From: Molossus alvarezi
Taxonomy: Eukaryota > Chordata > Mammalia > Chiroptera > Molossidae
Reading direction: 5' to 3'
Assembly: GCA_037176705.1 (NCBI GenBank)
Contig: CM073887.1
Location: 88,236,348 to 88,300,347 of the forward strand
Length of the DNA stretch: 64,000 bases
In this document: in pieces, positions 23,558 through 34,180 of the stretch
Layout of the letters: each line of letters starts with the position of its first letter
How positions within the stretch are numbered: position 1 is the first letter of the stretch
Translations under genes and position numbers: made by a program
Notes under the pieces: model-generated
What the model saw: the letters and a program-made list of their open reading frames with translations, nothing else
The model's database searches: none
Told to the model about the DNA's origin: nothing

Positions 23558-23792
23558 TTTTTTTTTAATCCTCACCAGAGAACAATTTTGCATTTATCTT
23601 CAGATAGAGCGGGAGGGAGAGAGGGAGGAAGAGATGTGAGAGAGACACATCAAGTGGCCGCCACCCACACGACCCCAACTGGGGCCGGGGACAAACTGCA
23701 ACCGAGGTACGTGCCCTTAGCAGGAACCAAACCCAGGACGCTCTGGTCCACGGGCCCATGCTCCTACCACTGAGCCAAACTGGCTAGGGCAA
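23558..23792 (-). mobile_element. Ves-type SINE in older L1
   Basis: Minus-strand SINE. TSD GGGAGTTACTGTT (23,545-23,557) / GGGAGTTATTGTT (23,793-23,805). Confidence 0.9.
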
Positions 23793-24212
23793 GGGAGTTA
23801 TTGTTCAATGACATTACAGAGTTTCTGTTTTACAAGATGAAAAGAATTATGGAGATGGATGGTGGTGATGATTGTACAATATTACAAATGTATCTAATAC
23901 CACTCAACTGTACACTTAAAAATGGGTTAAGATGATAAATTTCATGTTATGTATATTTTTCCACAATAAAAAAAAATTGGAAAAAAATCAATGTATGCAA
24001 ATAGTTGCAAAAATTCAATGTCACTGATAGTTTTCAAAATTTCTGATGCTAACACTCTGGTGCCCTGTCAGGCAGGTATTTTGAAATGGCAAAGAATTCT
24101 TTGCTGAGAAAACTCTCCCTTACATTCACCGATTTTACAAAGAATACCTCTCAAACAGTTATACTTCCAACTTCTTAAAAAGGTTTAGTTTTTGACAAAT
24201 TCTGGCCTTTTT

Positions 24213-24537
24213 ATTTTAATTTTATTTATTTTTTGTTACTCCTCGTCTGAGGATATTTTCCCATTGATTTTTAGATATAGTGGAAGGGAGGGAGGGACAG
24301 AGAGAGAAAAAACCATTGATGTGAGAGAGACACATCAATTGGTAGCCTCCTGTATGATGTGAGAGAGACACATCAATTGGTAGCCTCCTGTATAGCCTCC
24401 TCAGCCCCCAGGGTAATATATAGACCCTGGGGGCTGAGGATCTAACCTGCAAGCCAGTTATGTGCCCTTGACCAGGAATCAAACCTGCGACCCTTCGGTC
24501 CTCAGGCCAATGCTCTAACTGCCAAACCAGCCAGGGC
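24213..24537 (-). mobile_element. Rearranged Ves SINE with internal duplication and hairpin
   Basis: Minus-strand SINE, about 80 bp longer than its relatives. TSD AAATTCTGGCCTTTTT / AAATTCTGACTTTTTA. Inside, a block of about 37 bp (GATGTGAGAGAGACACATCA..) is repeated in tandem, followed by a perfect 16-bp inverted repeat. Confidence 0.9.
24398..24439. repeat. 16-bp perfect inverted repeat
   Basis: CCTCAGCCCCCAGGGT, a 9-nt loop, then ACCCTGGGGGCTGAGG. GC-rich stem within the SINE at 24,213. Confidence 0.9.
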
Positions 24538-24553
24538 AAATTCTGACTTTTTA

Positions 24554-25776
24554 AAACCCACGCTTGTCATTTAAAAATGTAAAAGTTTTCAAATGAGTAC
24601 AGCATTCATAAATCAGATTCATCTTTGTGTCTTAGAAATTTGTTCAAATGAAGGATTAACTTTTTATAAAAAAAAAAATAACAGTTTAAGGGATTCATGG
24701 TGGGGGAGAAGAGGAGGGGCCTTTAGGCTAAAATGAGAACTAACATTATAGGTAGCTGCCTCAACTTTATTTCACATGGAGAAGTGATTTCTACTTGGAT
24801 ATCCAATAAATTGCTGGAAATCTGGGCTAAAAGGAGTTATTATCAAATGTTTCGAAATTAGTTAAGGTTCTTGTAAGAAGTGTTTTGTTGGAAAACCCAG
24901 TGTTCTTGATATTCAAAGAAGCAAGAGGTTGATAGGGAATAGAGCTGCCATTTTCTATACTCTCTAGAATAGACCTTTTTTCTTAATTTGTTTTTATCAA
25001 ACATGAACTATCCTAGGGTACCCAACATTCACTGGAAACAGGTCCCAAGGGAGACATTTTCAGAATATAGTGCACTGAGAACTAGGGGTTCTGAAGAGGC
25101 TACTGCTGGGGGTGGTGCGGAGGTTGGGTGTAGATAGGTAGGGATAGAATGAAGTGGGCAAGAGACAGAGGTGTGTGGAGGTGGGGTGGGGGAGAGATGA
25201 GATGAGATGGTTGGCTTGGAGAGGGGTGGAAGAGAGGCTCTGGCTCAAGCCCTGAACTCCCTGAAACTATACTGCTCTTATGTTTTGTTTAAGTTCGACT
25301 ATCATAAACGATGTCATCTAAGTTCTGCTACTTAAACAAATTGACAACAAAACTTGATAACTGAAGGAAAACATGCACACAGTCTAAATCGAACTTAATC
25401 CTAGATGCAGTAATTTAACTTCATAACTTGTGCTCACTGTCATAAAATGAAAAATTGAAAAACTGACATGTCCTTAACTTAAAAATAAGTTTTCTGATAG
25501 AAACAGTATTACATAAAGACTCTTGGTAGAGGCAAACCAGCTATCCACCTTCTTTTGTAAATGAAATTAATTATATAATTTTAAAAGGAGATGCAAATGC
25601 CAAGATATAATTTCTACAGTGTCCCTGCAACGTGGGGTCCAGCTCCTCTGCATTCCCAACAGCATGTGGAGAACACTATGTAACTGGGACAAGAGTCTGT
25701 GTTCAGTACAAGCATGGGGGTGAGCACCTTTGACAATCCAATAGTGACAAACAGAAGCTAAAAACAATACAATTCA
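24554..25776. other. ACSL6 intron, no gene seen
   Basis: Mostly AT-rich. A purine-rich GGTGGGGTGGGGG stretch lies near 25,175-25,200. No nameable repeat. Confidence 0.35.
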
Positions 25777-26096
25777 GCCCTGGCTAGTGTGGCTCAGCAG
25801 TTGGAGCATTGGCCCGCATACTGAAGGGTCATGGGTTTGACTCCCGGTCAGGGGCCTGTGCCTGGGTTGCAGGATCACTACTCGCTGGCCCTGGTTGGGA
25901 TGCGTGCGGGAGGCTGCTAAGTCTATGTCTTTCTCACATCCATGTTTCTCACTCTCACATCCATGTTCCTCACTCTCTCACATCCATGTTTCAATCTCTC
26001 TCTCTCCCCCTCTCCCTCCCTCCCATTCTCTTTAAAAATCAATAGAAAAAATATCCTTAGGTGAGGATTAACCAAAAAAGAAAGAAAGAAAAAAAA
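25777..26096 (+). mobile_element. Ves SINE with expanded internal repeat
   Basis: Plus-strand SINE in which the TCTCACATCCATGTT motif occurs three times (25,933-25,992) instead of once or twice, lengthening it to about 320 bp. Confidence 0.85.
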
Positions 26097-26143
26097 ATCC
26101 AGGGAAGTTGAATTTCATAGGTAGACCTACATAATGCTATTTA

Positions 26144-26384
26144 TTTTATTTTTTATCCTCACCCGAAGACACCTTTCCATTTTTTATTCAGATAGAGCAG
26201 GAGGGAAAGAGAGAGAGAGAGAAACATCAACGCAAAAGGGACACATCAAGTGGCCACCACCCACACGACCCAGCCAGGGCTGGGGACAAACTGCAGCCGA
26301 GGTACATGCCCTTAGCGGGAACCGAACCCGGGTCTCTGTGAACCACAGGTCAACGCTCTAACTGCTGAGCCAAACCGGCCAGGG
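26144..26384 (-). mobile_element. Ves-type SINE
   Basis: Minus-strand SINE, well preserved. TSD CTACATAATGCTATTTA on both sides. Confidence 0.92.
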
Positions 26385-26399
26385 CTACATAATGCTATT

Positions 26400-27720
26400 T
26401 AGATGGTAAGTAGAAGGTAAAAGAAAACATTGTGATCTTAGGAAGAAAGGACTGCACACACAGGTAGATTCTGAATATCTGTCAAACCATCTACCTGCAG
26501 CAAATCTAGAGGGATGATGGGGACATCTGCAGTTCAAGATGACTCTCTACAAACAGGCTCTGTGTGAGTATCATTAAATACAGGCAGCTAAGCAATATGG
26601 CGCTCAGCTCACCTCTCAGGCCCTTAGTGAGTGGATCAGAGGGGCACTGCTGCCAGTTGCCAGCCCCTGCTCCAGTCTGACCTACAGCCCAGGGTCTATG
26701 TAAATTCTTCCATGAAAACACCTATATAAACTGTTCCAGTAACTAAGTCTAATCAGCAAATTGGAAAAAGATGGGTCAAACCAGTTGTTTAACTAACACT
26801 GACCTTAACTGTGGATCATAAGCCTATAGTTTTTAAAGAAGTAAACCAATGATAAAAACCAATTTTCATTTTTTATAAATAGTTATATATTTTCTAATAC
26901 AACTAAACTGTCAAATGTAAAAAAAATGAGTGAGAATAATCTCCCTTTATGCCTAATACAACATGAAACTCGTTTTCCAACTTGTAATAAGCAAATATTT
27001 TGTGAGGAAAGAAATGAGATACTTATAACTGTTAGTTTTCATCCTGAAACTACGCTCTTGTCACTGAAAAGTGGTTCTACAGGTTTTTTTAAAATTTAGA
27101 AATAATGTATATTTAAATATTGTATTGAAATAAAATACCTGAAAAATGTCAAGTTATGCCAACTCATTAAAGCACAGAACTAATTATAATTTGAAGAAAC
27201 ATAGTATTTTAAATTTTTCAATAGTTATAATGAAATACTTTTAACGTACACTATTGCTTGTAGATAATAAACAGAGTGATTAGGACAAAAGAATAAAGTA
27301 GAAAAAAACATTTAATTAGAAAAATGTTCAATTCATTGCTAATTTAAAGGCATATTGATTAGGTAAGTATTCATTTCAACACAGAAAGTACAATAAAATA
27401 TTTTTAATAGGGCTTCCCAGTCAGAATTTGAAAAATCTATCAAGTGTCAAAGTTCACTTTGTATTGCCTATGCAAACTAATACAGCATATATAAGTCAAG
27501 AATATGGTTAAACCACAGTGAGGTATGCTCAAATACTTCCCAGGTACCTTCATTTAAAATTAATGATAGTTATTTTAAATGCTTCCTATCTACTTATTAA
27601 AATATATCTTCCAAAGATCTCCATAAATTAATAATGGTTGGCTTAGTTCTAGCAATTGTCTGTTTCTGGAAGTTAAATTGCATTAATTTTTTATCTAATT
27701 CAAAGTTTAATTCATATCAA
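26400..27720. other. ACSL6 intron, AT-rich, nothing recognised
   Basis: Low-GC single-copy-looking sequence. No exon-like or RNA-gene signal found. Confidence 0.35.
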
Positions 27721-27736
27721 CTCAGTCTGAACTCTT

Positions 27737-27978
27737 TTTTTATCCTCAACCGAGGACATTTTTTCATTTTTTTGTTCATATAGAGTGGGAGGGAGAGAGA
27801 GAGAGAGAAAGAGAGAAACATCGACATGTAAGGGACACATCAAGTGGTTGCCACCCGCACAACCCAACCAGGGCCGGGGACAAACTGCAACCGAGGTACA
27901 TGCCCTTAGCGGGAACCGAACCCGGGTCTCTCTGGACCGCAGGCCGATGCTCTAACTGCTGAGCCAAACCGGCCAGGG
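27737..27978 (-). mobile_element. Ves-type SINE
   Basis: Minus-strand SINE with perfect 16-bp TSD CTCAGTCTGAACTCTT (27,721-27,736; 27,979-27,994). Probably a young insertion. Confidence 0.95.
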
Positions 27979-27994
27979 CTCAGTCTGAACTCTT

Positions 27995-29040
27995 AAAGTT
28001 TTTGTTGAATAATTTAAGCCTTGGACTTGGATACCTATTTGTGTGTGTGTATTTCTTCAAAAATTAGTGTTAAGCCTTAATTGATCATTCATAGTTGAGG
28101 AAACAGGGAAAGGACAGGCTGATGATGGATTATGGATTAATTCAATTTCTGTTGAATTTTGTAACAACAATGGGGATCCCCTCAGGCACAAGGCCTGGTA
28201 TTTACTCTCCTGTGCTCAGCTGAGGGCACACATTGGCAGTGGTGGGAGGATGCCACAGACCAACAAAGAGTGACAGACTTGGCAATAATACTCAGGCAGG
28301 CCTTTCAGATGCCTTTTCTGTATTTGACATTACCATGGTGAGGGCAGATTATTAGAGCAGTAACTCTGCTGAAGGTTTACGGAAGTCAAGAACACCTCTC
28401 TTCTCAGTGAAACCTCTAACTTGCACAATGGTAAACCTGGAAACATAGCCAAAGGTACCTTTTATGCTTAATCTTAAAAGGTGGTAGTGTTTTCCAGGAA
28501 GAGGTATCTAGATGTTATGATTCTCCACATGCCTTGGGGCAGGTCACACATCCCAAACCCAGAAGGGGGTGTGCAGGCCTTAGGAATCACAGGACCTAAT
28601 GAGATTACTAAACCTGTCCCCAGGCCTCTTGCATCCCTACTGTCCTTAGAGCCAGCCATTTAGATCAGCACTTGGGCTCAGAGAAGCCAGGTCTCAGACC
28701 ACCCATCTGTGTGGGCCCTGCTCTACATGATCATATGATCTGTTCAACAGCTTCCTAATGGAAGAGCAATGAAATCAGTTCTACCAAATTTAGAAATTTA
28801 AGTAATTATTATGCTAGAATCGACCTTTCATTCAGAAAGATAAGGATAACTTGCTGAGTGCCTCAGATTTTATAATTTTTATGACGATTTATTCATCCAG
28901 ATCTATTTGCCCTAAAACATGATGTCAGATGAGAGTAACACAGTGTTTCTCAAACTATGTTAATGTAAAGATCTATTTCAAAAGAAAAACAATTCTCTCA
29001 GACCCTGAAACTATGTTTAGATTTCCTCAGTTTGAAACTT
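27995..29040. other. ACSL6 intron, nothing recognised
   Basis: No exon or nameable element seen. Confidence 0.35.
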
Positions 29041-29052
29041 AAAAAAATTAGT

Positions 29053-29300
29053 CCCGGCCAGTTTGGCTCAGCAGTTAGAGCATTGGCCTGTGGACTGGAG
29101 AGTCCTGGGTTTGGTTCCTGCTAAAGGCACATACCTCGGTTGCAGTTTGTCCCTGGCCCCGGCTGGGGTCGTGTGGGTGGCAACTACTCAGTGTGTCGCT
29201 CTCATATCGACATTTCTCTCTCTCTCTTCCTCCCTCTCCCTCTCCCACTCTATCTGAGGATAAATGTAAAAAAAAAAAATGTCCTTGGGTGAGGATAAAA
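29053..29300 (+). mobile_element. Ves-type SINE (first of a tandem pair)
   Basis: Plus-strand SINE preceded and followed by AAAAAAATTAGTC. The second SINE begins right after that copy. Confidence 0.9.
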
Positions 29301-29314
29301 AAAAAAATTAGTCT

Positions 29315-29475
29315 CGCCCTAGCCAGATTGGCTCAGCAGTTAGAGTGTTGAAGCCATGGATCAAAATGTCATTGGGTTCAATTCTAGCAAAGAGCATGTA
29401 CCTGGGTTGCAGGTTTGATCCCCAGTCAGGGTTGTGTAGGAGGCAACCAATCCATGTGTCTCTCTCATATTGATG

Positions 29476-29527
<52 letters not shown>

Positions 29528-29641
29528 CCTCCCTCCCTCCCTCCCTCCCTCCCTCCCTTCCTTCCTTCCTTCCTTCCTCTCTATCTAAAATCAATGGAGA
29601 AAAAAATATATCCTCGGGTGAGGGATGAGGATTAATAAAAC
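29315..29641 (+). mobile_element. Ves-type SINE (second of a tandem pair)
   Basis: Plus-strand SINE bounded by the same AAAAATTAGTC target repeat at both ends. Its CT-rich body has expanded into a (CT)n-(CCCT)n-(CCTT)n tract. Confidence 0.9.
29480..29580. repeat. (CT)n(CCCT)n(CCTT)n compound microsatellite
   Basis: Pure pyrimidine tract of about 100 nt inside the SINE at 29,315. Confidence 0.95.
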
Positions 29642-29820
29642 AAAAAAATTAGTCTTAAAGTAATGGAAATGTTTTTTAATTGCAAGTAATTGCTCTAAGA
29701 GTTTTATATTTAAAACTGGTTTTAAAAATGTTTTTAGCTTATCATCAAAATAAACATACAAAATTTAAAGTTCTCATAAACCTTACAGATCCCTAATACT
29801 ATATTTGGGATAGTACTGAC

Positions 29821-29972
29821 ACTCTCTGGGAGCATGCCAATCACCACCTCTCATCTGGCAAATAAGTACTGGGTATGCCCAAAGGAGTGACAGGCTAAGG
29901 GACCACTTGATTTTCTTAAAACTGAATTTATTGGGGTGACATTGGTTAATAAAATTATATAGGTTTCAGGTG
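29821..29972 (+). repeat. Dispersed repeat, copy 1 of 2
   Basis: About 150 bp (CTGGGAGCATGCCAATCACC .. TTATTGGGGTGACATTGG .. TATAGGTTTCAGG). About 88% identical by eye to 30,810-30,967, in the same orientation. Family not named. Confidence 0.8.
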
Positions 29973-30649
29973 TGCTGTATTTTATGAAAAACAATTATAT
30001 TAATTACATACTGGAAAATATTAAAAATCAGTATATTAACATTTTTCTGCTTAATAAATTTTTCTTTTTGAATTTTTGACTAAAGAGGATGTATAAATGG
30101 TATATGTAAGTAGGCCAAGGATGCTTATGAATTCAGTTACAATAAGAACCCCAACCTTGCAAAGACAAAAGGTCTTAGAGGACTACTCTGCTCTCTCCTA
30201 ATATAGTCTTTGTTTCTTCCTCTTTGTAGAGGGATTGCTGGGCTAACAGATCACTGGCCCAAGGAGCATAATTTTTCCGATGTCCTAGCAAGTAAGCTTG
30301 TCTGCTGCAGCCAAGAGTGTCTCCATAAAAATAAAAATAAGACAGGGCTCTGGTCTGGGCAGCAGCTTGGAGACAGATCATGTACACATGATCTAGCAGT
30401 GATGTCTAGGGTAATATCTCAGCTTTATGAACATTTGTGATTATAAGGACAACAAGCAATCTCACTCATTATATGACCAATTTTAGTTCAGGATGCAGGC
30501 TGTTGCAGTCAGGTTGGAATAGACTATCAGGGGTCCATTGGTACACAGGCCACAGCATGGAGGGTGGGGAATCTAGGTCAGGGTCACTGTGGGTTAATTT
30601 TCATCACTGCTCAAAGGGCTGTAACTAATATGAGGAAGGTTATAGTTAC
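29973..30649. other. ACSL6 intron, nothing recognised
   Basis: No element named. Confidence 0.3.
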
Positions 30650-30721
30650 CTGTTCAAAAGAATGGAGTCCACTTTCTTTTCCTAACCTCACCATATCTTC
30701 CAAAATGGCTTTCTTCAGCTC
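30650..30721 (-). CDS. ACSL6: ACSL6 exon (ELKKAILEDMVRLG..)
   Basis: 72 nt, phase 0 at both ends. Reads ELKKAILEDMVRLG then KESGLHSFEQ. Acceptor TCAATTCAG, donor GTAACT. Part of the C-terminal lid subdomain. It lies between two direct repeats (29,821 and 30,810). Confidence 0.97.
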
Positions 30722-30809
30722 CTGAATTGAATCATATAGGTAAAATTACAATACCAAAAACACATTTCATACCAACATGCTCTTCCTCCCACCCCTCCAA
30801 CTGGGGCTT

Positions 30810-30967
30810 ACTCTCCCTGGGAGCATGCCAATCACCACCTCTCATCTGGCAAAAAAGTACCAGGCATGCCCAAAGGAGGAATAGGCTAAGGGACCACTTG
30901 ATTCTTTAGAAATTGAATTTATTGGGGTGATATTGGTTAATAAAATTGTATAGGTTTCAGGTATACA
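30810..30967 (+). repeat. Dispersed repeat, copy 2 of 2
   Basis: See 29,821-29,972. The start is 989 bp away. Confidence 0.8.
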
Positions 30968-31688
30968 ATTCTATAATACATCATCTGTATATTGTATCAT
31001 GTATTCAGCAACCTAAGTCAACTTGGTGTTTTTAAATGGCCCTCTGGTCAGCATGGTGAGTCCCAGGGACCCTGTAACCCCCAGAAGAGCCTAGTAGAAG
31101 TGAAAGGGTCTGTGGTTGCTGCTAAGGAATGGACTATATGACTGGAGGGGGAGGGGCTGATGCTGAGCCAGAGCATAGAGATCCTCTTCCAGAGGACCCT
31201 CCATGAACCATGAGGTTTCTATAACTTGTGAGTAGCTAATGCTCTAAGCAGGAAGAACTGTGTTACTTTTTCAACTCCATGGCGTTCTCTAAGCCTAGTA
31301 GATAGAAAATCCACCTCACACTTAAGGGTGCATGGCCAGTGAGTCAAAAGGCCTACTCTCACATCTGACGCTGCTGTTAACCAGCTGTGTGGCCTTGAGC
31401 AAGCCACCATCCTCTCTGGGCTCTCCTGTAAGCTGCAAAACAAGAGGGCTGGACAAGCTTTCTGTGATGTCTTCTGGCTCTAAAATTCAATAGTTTATCA
31501 AAGAAATGTGAGTTCCTTCAGCAACAACAAAAAAAATGAAGTTGAAGTTTAGGATTCCCACCATTTATAAAGTTAGAAATTTCCCTGTATGTTCAAATTT
31601 CACCATTCTACTTTTTTTCCTGTCCTGTCATTATGCAGTATCCCAAAAGGTCCAGCAACGTTTTAGGAAACAGCCCCAAGGTACAGAC
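30968..31688. other. ACSL6 intron with a MIR fragment
   Basis: 31,300-31,490 is a plus-strand MIR-like SINE remnant (CAGCTGTGTGGCCTTGAGCAAG). The rest is unassigned. Confidence 0.5.
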
Positions 31689-31790
31689 CTTATTTTCACA
31701 GAGCTCTGCATATGTTCCTTCAATTCCTCTCTTCAGTCCCCAGGAGGGCATGACTTCAGGGTCAGGCACAACAATGCCCACCAAAAAGGC
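31689..31790 (-). CDS. ACSL6: ACSL6 exon (AFLVGIVVPDPEVM..)
   Basis: 102 nt, phase 0. Reads AFLVGIVVPDPEVMPSW then GLKRGIEGTYAELCENK. Acceptor GATTGTAG. The donor GTCTGT is non-consensus beyond GT. From memory human reads SWAQKRGIEGTYADLCTNK, so this exon shows several lineage changes. Confidence 0.95.
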
Positions 31791-31917
31791 CTACAATCCC
31801 GGCAAAGAAAAGTAATGACGAAAGCACTTTTTTTCCTACTCACCATGTTTACTTCAACATTTTTTCTAAAAACATTATAAAAAATTTAAAATAGATACAA
31901 AATTAAATATACTAGTA

Positions 31918-32132
31918 CGGCCCAACTTGTGTGGCTCAGTGGTTAAGCATCGACCCATGCACCAAGAGGTTGCCGGTTTGAATCCTGCTCAGGGCACATG
32001 CCCAGGCTGTGGGCCCAATCCCCAGTGGGGAGCATGCAGGAGGCAGCCAATAGCTGTTCTCTCTCATCAATGTTTCTATCTCTTTCTCCCTCTCCCTTCT
32101 TCTCTCTCTAAAATCAATAAAGAAAAATTTTT
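31918..32132 (+). mobile_element. Ves-type SINE
   Basis: Plus-strand SINE. TSD AAATATACTAGTA / TAATATACTAGTA. Confidence 0.9.
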
Positions 32133-32145
32133 TAATATACTAGTA

Positions 32146-32580
32146 TAATATATACCAATCACCAAGATAAAACAATCAAAATTGACAAAAGCTTTGTATA
32201 ATCACAAAAGCCCTTATATTATTATTTTTAAATTTTTATTGAAGTATAGTTGGCATACAATATTAGTGACAAAAGCTTTTCAAGTGATTATTTGTGGTCC
32301 AGCATTAAAAATAATCTCTTGGTATTCTTAGGCTCCACCCTTTTCTAAAAATAAGCATATGCTTATGTTATGAAACATTTCCACCAACATATAACACATT
32401 CTTGACTATTTATTTATCTATTTCGCTAACTTCATACAAAAATTAATAAAGAATAAACCTAAGGAGATTAAGAATCAATAAAGTTAGATCTCCATGTACC
32501 TATGATTGTCATGCTAAACTCAGTTCTTCAGGATGCTAAACAAACAACTCTATGAACCAAAATATATTTCTCAGAATTTG
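32146..32580. other. ACSL6 intron, nothing recognised
   Basis: AT-rich. No exon or named repeat. Confidence 0.3.
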
Positions 32581-32590
32581 CTGACCATTT

Positions 32591-32845
32591 ATTTATTTAT
32601 TTATAATCCTCACCTGAGGATAATTTTTTCCATTTTTATCTTCAGATAGAGTGGGAGAGAGAGGGGGAGAGAGAGAGAGAAACATCGACGTGAGAGAGAC
32701 ATATCGATTAGTTGCCTCCTGCATGACTCCAACCGGGGCCGGAAACCGAACCCACAACCAGGGTACATGCCCTTGACCAGAATCAAACCCAAGACTCTTT
32801 GGTCCGTGGGCCAATGCTCTACCACTGAGCCAAATTGGCCAGGGC
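32591..32845 (-). mobile_element. Ves-type SINE
   Basis: Minus-strand SINE. TSD GCTGACCATTT / TCTTGACCATTT. Confidence 0.88.
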
Positions 32846-32931
32846 TCTTGACCATTTTAAAATTGTTTAATTAATATGGTCCTCCATTTCATTAATATGG
32901 TTCATTAAATTATTTGGAATAATTTCATAAT

Positions 32932-32936
32932 ATTTC
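32932..32936 (+). repeat. Provirus TSD, left copy
   Basis: ATTTC, repeated at 42,163-42,167 directly after the 3' LTR. Confidence 0.75.
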
Positions 32937-33376
32937 TATTATAACCCAGTAATTCTCCATCTGCTAGAAGAAGGAACCTCTCCTAGGTTCCTTGAACCCG
33001 AGTTGTTTTTGCAAAATTTCTTGAAGAGGAAGGTATGCATCAGCCATGACCACAAGGTATTGACCATGAGCTTAACTGATCAGGAGATGCCAGACGGGGC
33101 AATGAGACATTCAAGGCTGGGGTCTAATAAATGTTAAGAAATATAAAATAAACAACTTGTGCAGCTACTAACTGCTGATATCCGCTTCTGTACACGTAGC
33201 TTGCTTGCTCTGCTAAACTCTTGAGTAACCCCTGTCCTATATAAGCAACCCTCCCCCTGAGCTCGGGGCTGCAGTTCTCCTCTGTGTAGGTTGGCTGCAG
33301 TCCCTGCACAGGTAATAAAGCTCCTAATATTCAAAATTACTTTGTGTCCGAGTGAGGTTGATTCTCCTGGGTTACA
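32937..33376 (+). repeat. 5' LTR
   Basis: 440 bp. The start reads TATTATAACCC where the 3' LTR has TGTTATAACCC, so the canonical TG is mutated. It ends ..GGGTTACA. TATATAA at 33,238-33,244 and AATAAA at 33,314-33,319 mark the promoter and the R-region poly(A) signal. Confidence 0.92.
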
Positions 33377-33381
33377 ACATT

Positions 33382-33399
33382 TGGAGGCCCCAGCGAGAT
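33382..33399 (+). other. tRNA primer binding site
   Basis: TGGAGGCCCCAGCGAGAT starts 6 nt after the LTR. The first ten bases match the complement of a tRNA-Thr 3' end (from memory) and the remainder only partly, so the tRNA assignment is tentative. Confidence 0.6.
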
Positions 33400-33715
33400 C
33401 AACCGCGAGGTCCCCCACTCTAAGGGGTTGACCTCCTCGGAATAGGCAGAGGGAGCCTCCACATCCTCCGCCTCTACATTTGGCTTTCAAGTCGGCTTTT
33501 GTTTGTTTGCTCGCGCCTCGAGGCATTTGGTGGTGATTGCAGGCAGGACGCCCAACTGCATCACCCTGGTCAGAAACAGGACGCTGTTCTCTGGCTGTTG
33601 TTTCGGTTCTGCTCTGCAGTACGGAGTTGGTTTGGTCACCCGCGGGTGTAGTGTAATCTTTGTCTGTCTGTTTGTGTTTCTTGTTTTGTGTTTTCATTGC
33701 CTTCTGCCTTCCAGG

Positions 33716-33971
33716 ATGGGACAAGGAAGTTCTTTCCCCGGACTCCCCTGGAATGTGTGCTTGCTAACTTTTCTGACTTCTTTAAGTGCTCATGCGACTA
33801 CGGGAAGCTGGAGGACCCAGGATTCCTCCGCACTCTATGCGAACTCGAGTGGCCCACTTTCCAAGTAGACTGGCCATCAGAGGGCTCTTTTGACCTGTCC
33901 CTCCTGTTTGCAGTGCGATCAGTAGTTTATACGGTCCCCCACCCTGACCAACAGGTATATGAAGGGAAGTG
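33716..33971 (+). pseudogene. gag matrix start, copy 1 (frameshifted)
   Basis: An ATG followed by Gly-Gln (myristoylation-type start) at 33,716, then a frameshift into a frame with the gammaretroviral matrix block around WPTF.V.WP.EGSFDLS and HPDQ. It terminates by 33,971. No capsid follows. Confidence 0.75.
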
Positions 33972-34041
33972 AACACTCACTGTTTGTTGTCTGTCCTTGT
34001 GTTGTTATTGTTGTGTGCCAGCTACTTTTCTTTCCTACAGA

Positions 34042-34180
34042 ATGGGGCAAGCCGACTCCAAGGCAGAACACCGCTCCAATGCAAGCTGAATAACTTTTCT
34101 GATTTCTGTAAGTGCTCCTGTGACTATGAAAAGCCTGCTGATCCTGGTTTCCTGAGAGTGCTCTATGAACTTGAATAGCC
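34042..34180 (+). pseudogene. gag start, copy 2 (duplicated and broken)
   Basis: A second ATGGGGCAAG start 326 bp downstream of the first. Similar pyrimidine-rich leader and similar following sequence (AACTTTTCTGA.TTC..TAAGTGCTC.TG), with stops in frame. Confidence 0.7.

Larger units (their letters stand above)
22735..23975 (+). mobile_element. Older L1 3' end with two nested SINEs
   Basis: Diverged L1 ORF2 C-terminal and 3' UTR sequence (CACTGTTGGTGGGAATGTAAA, GTCCATCAGTGAATGAATGG, then CCACAATAAAAAA). Clearly older than the L1s at 36.5 kb and 52.4 kb. Split by SINEs at 23,001 and 23,558. Confidence 0.75.
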
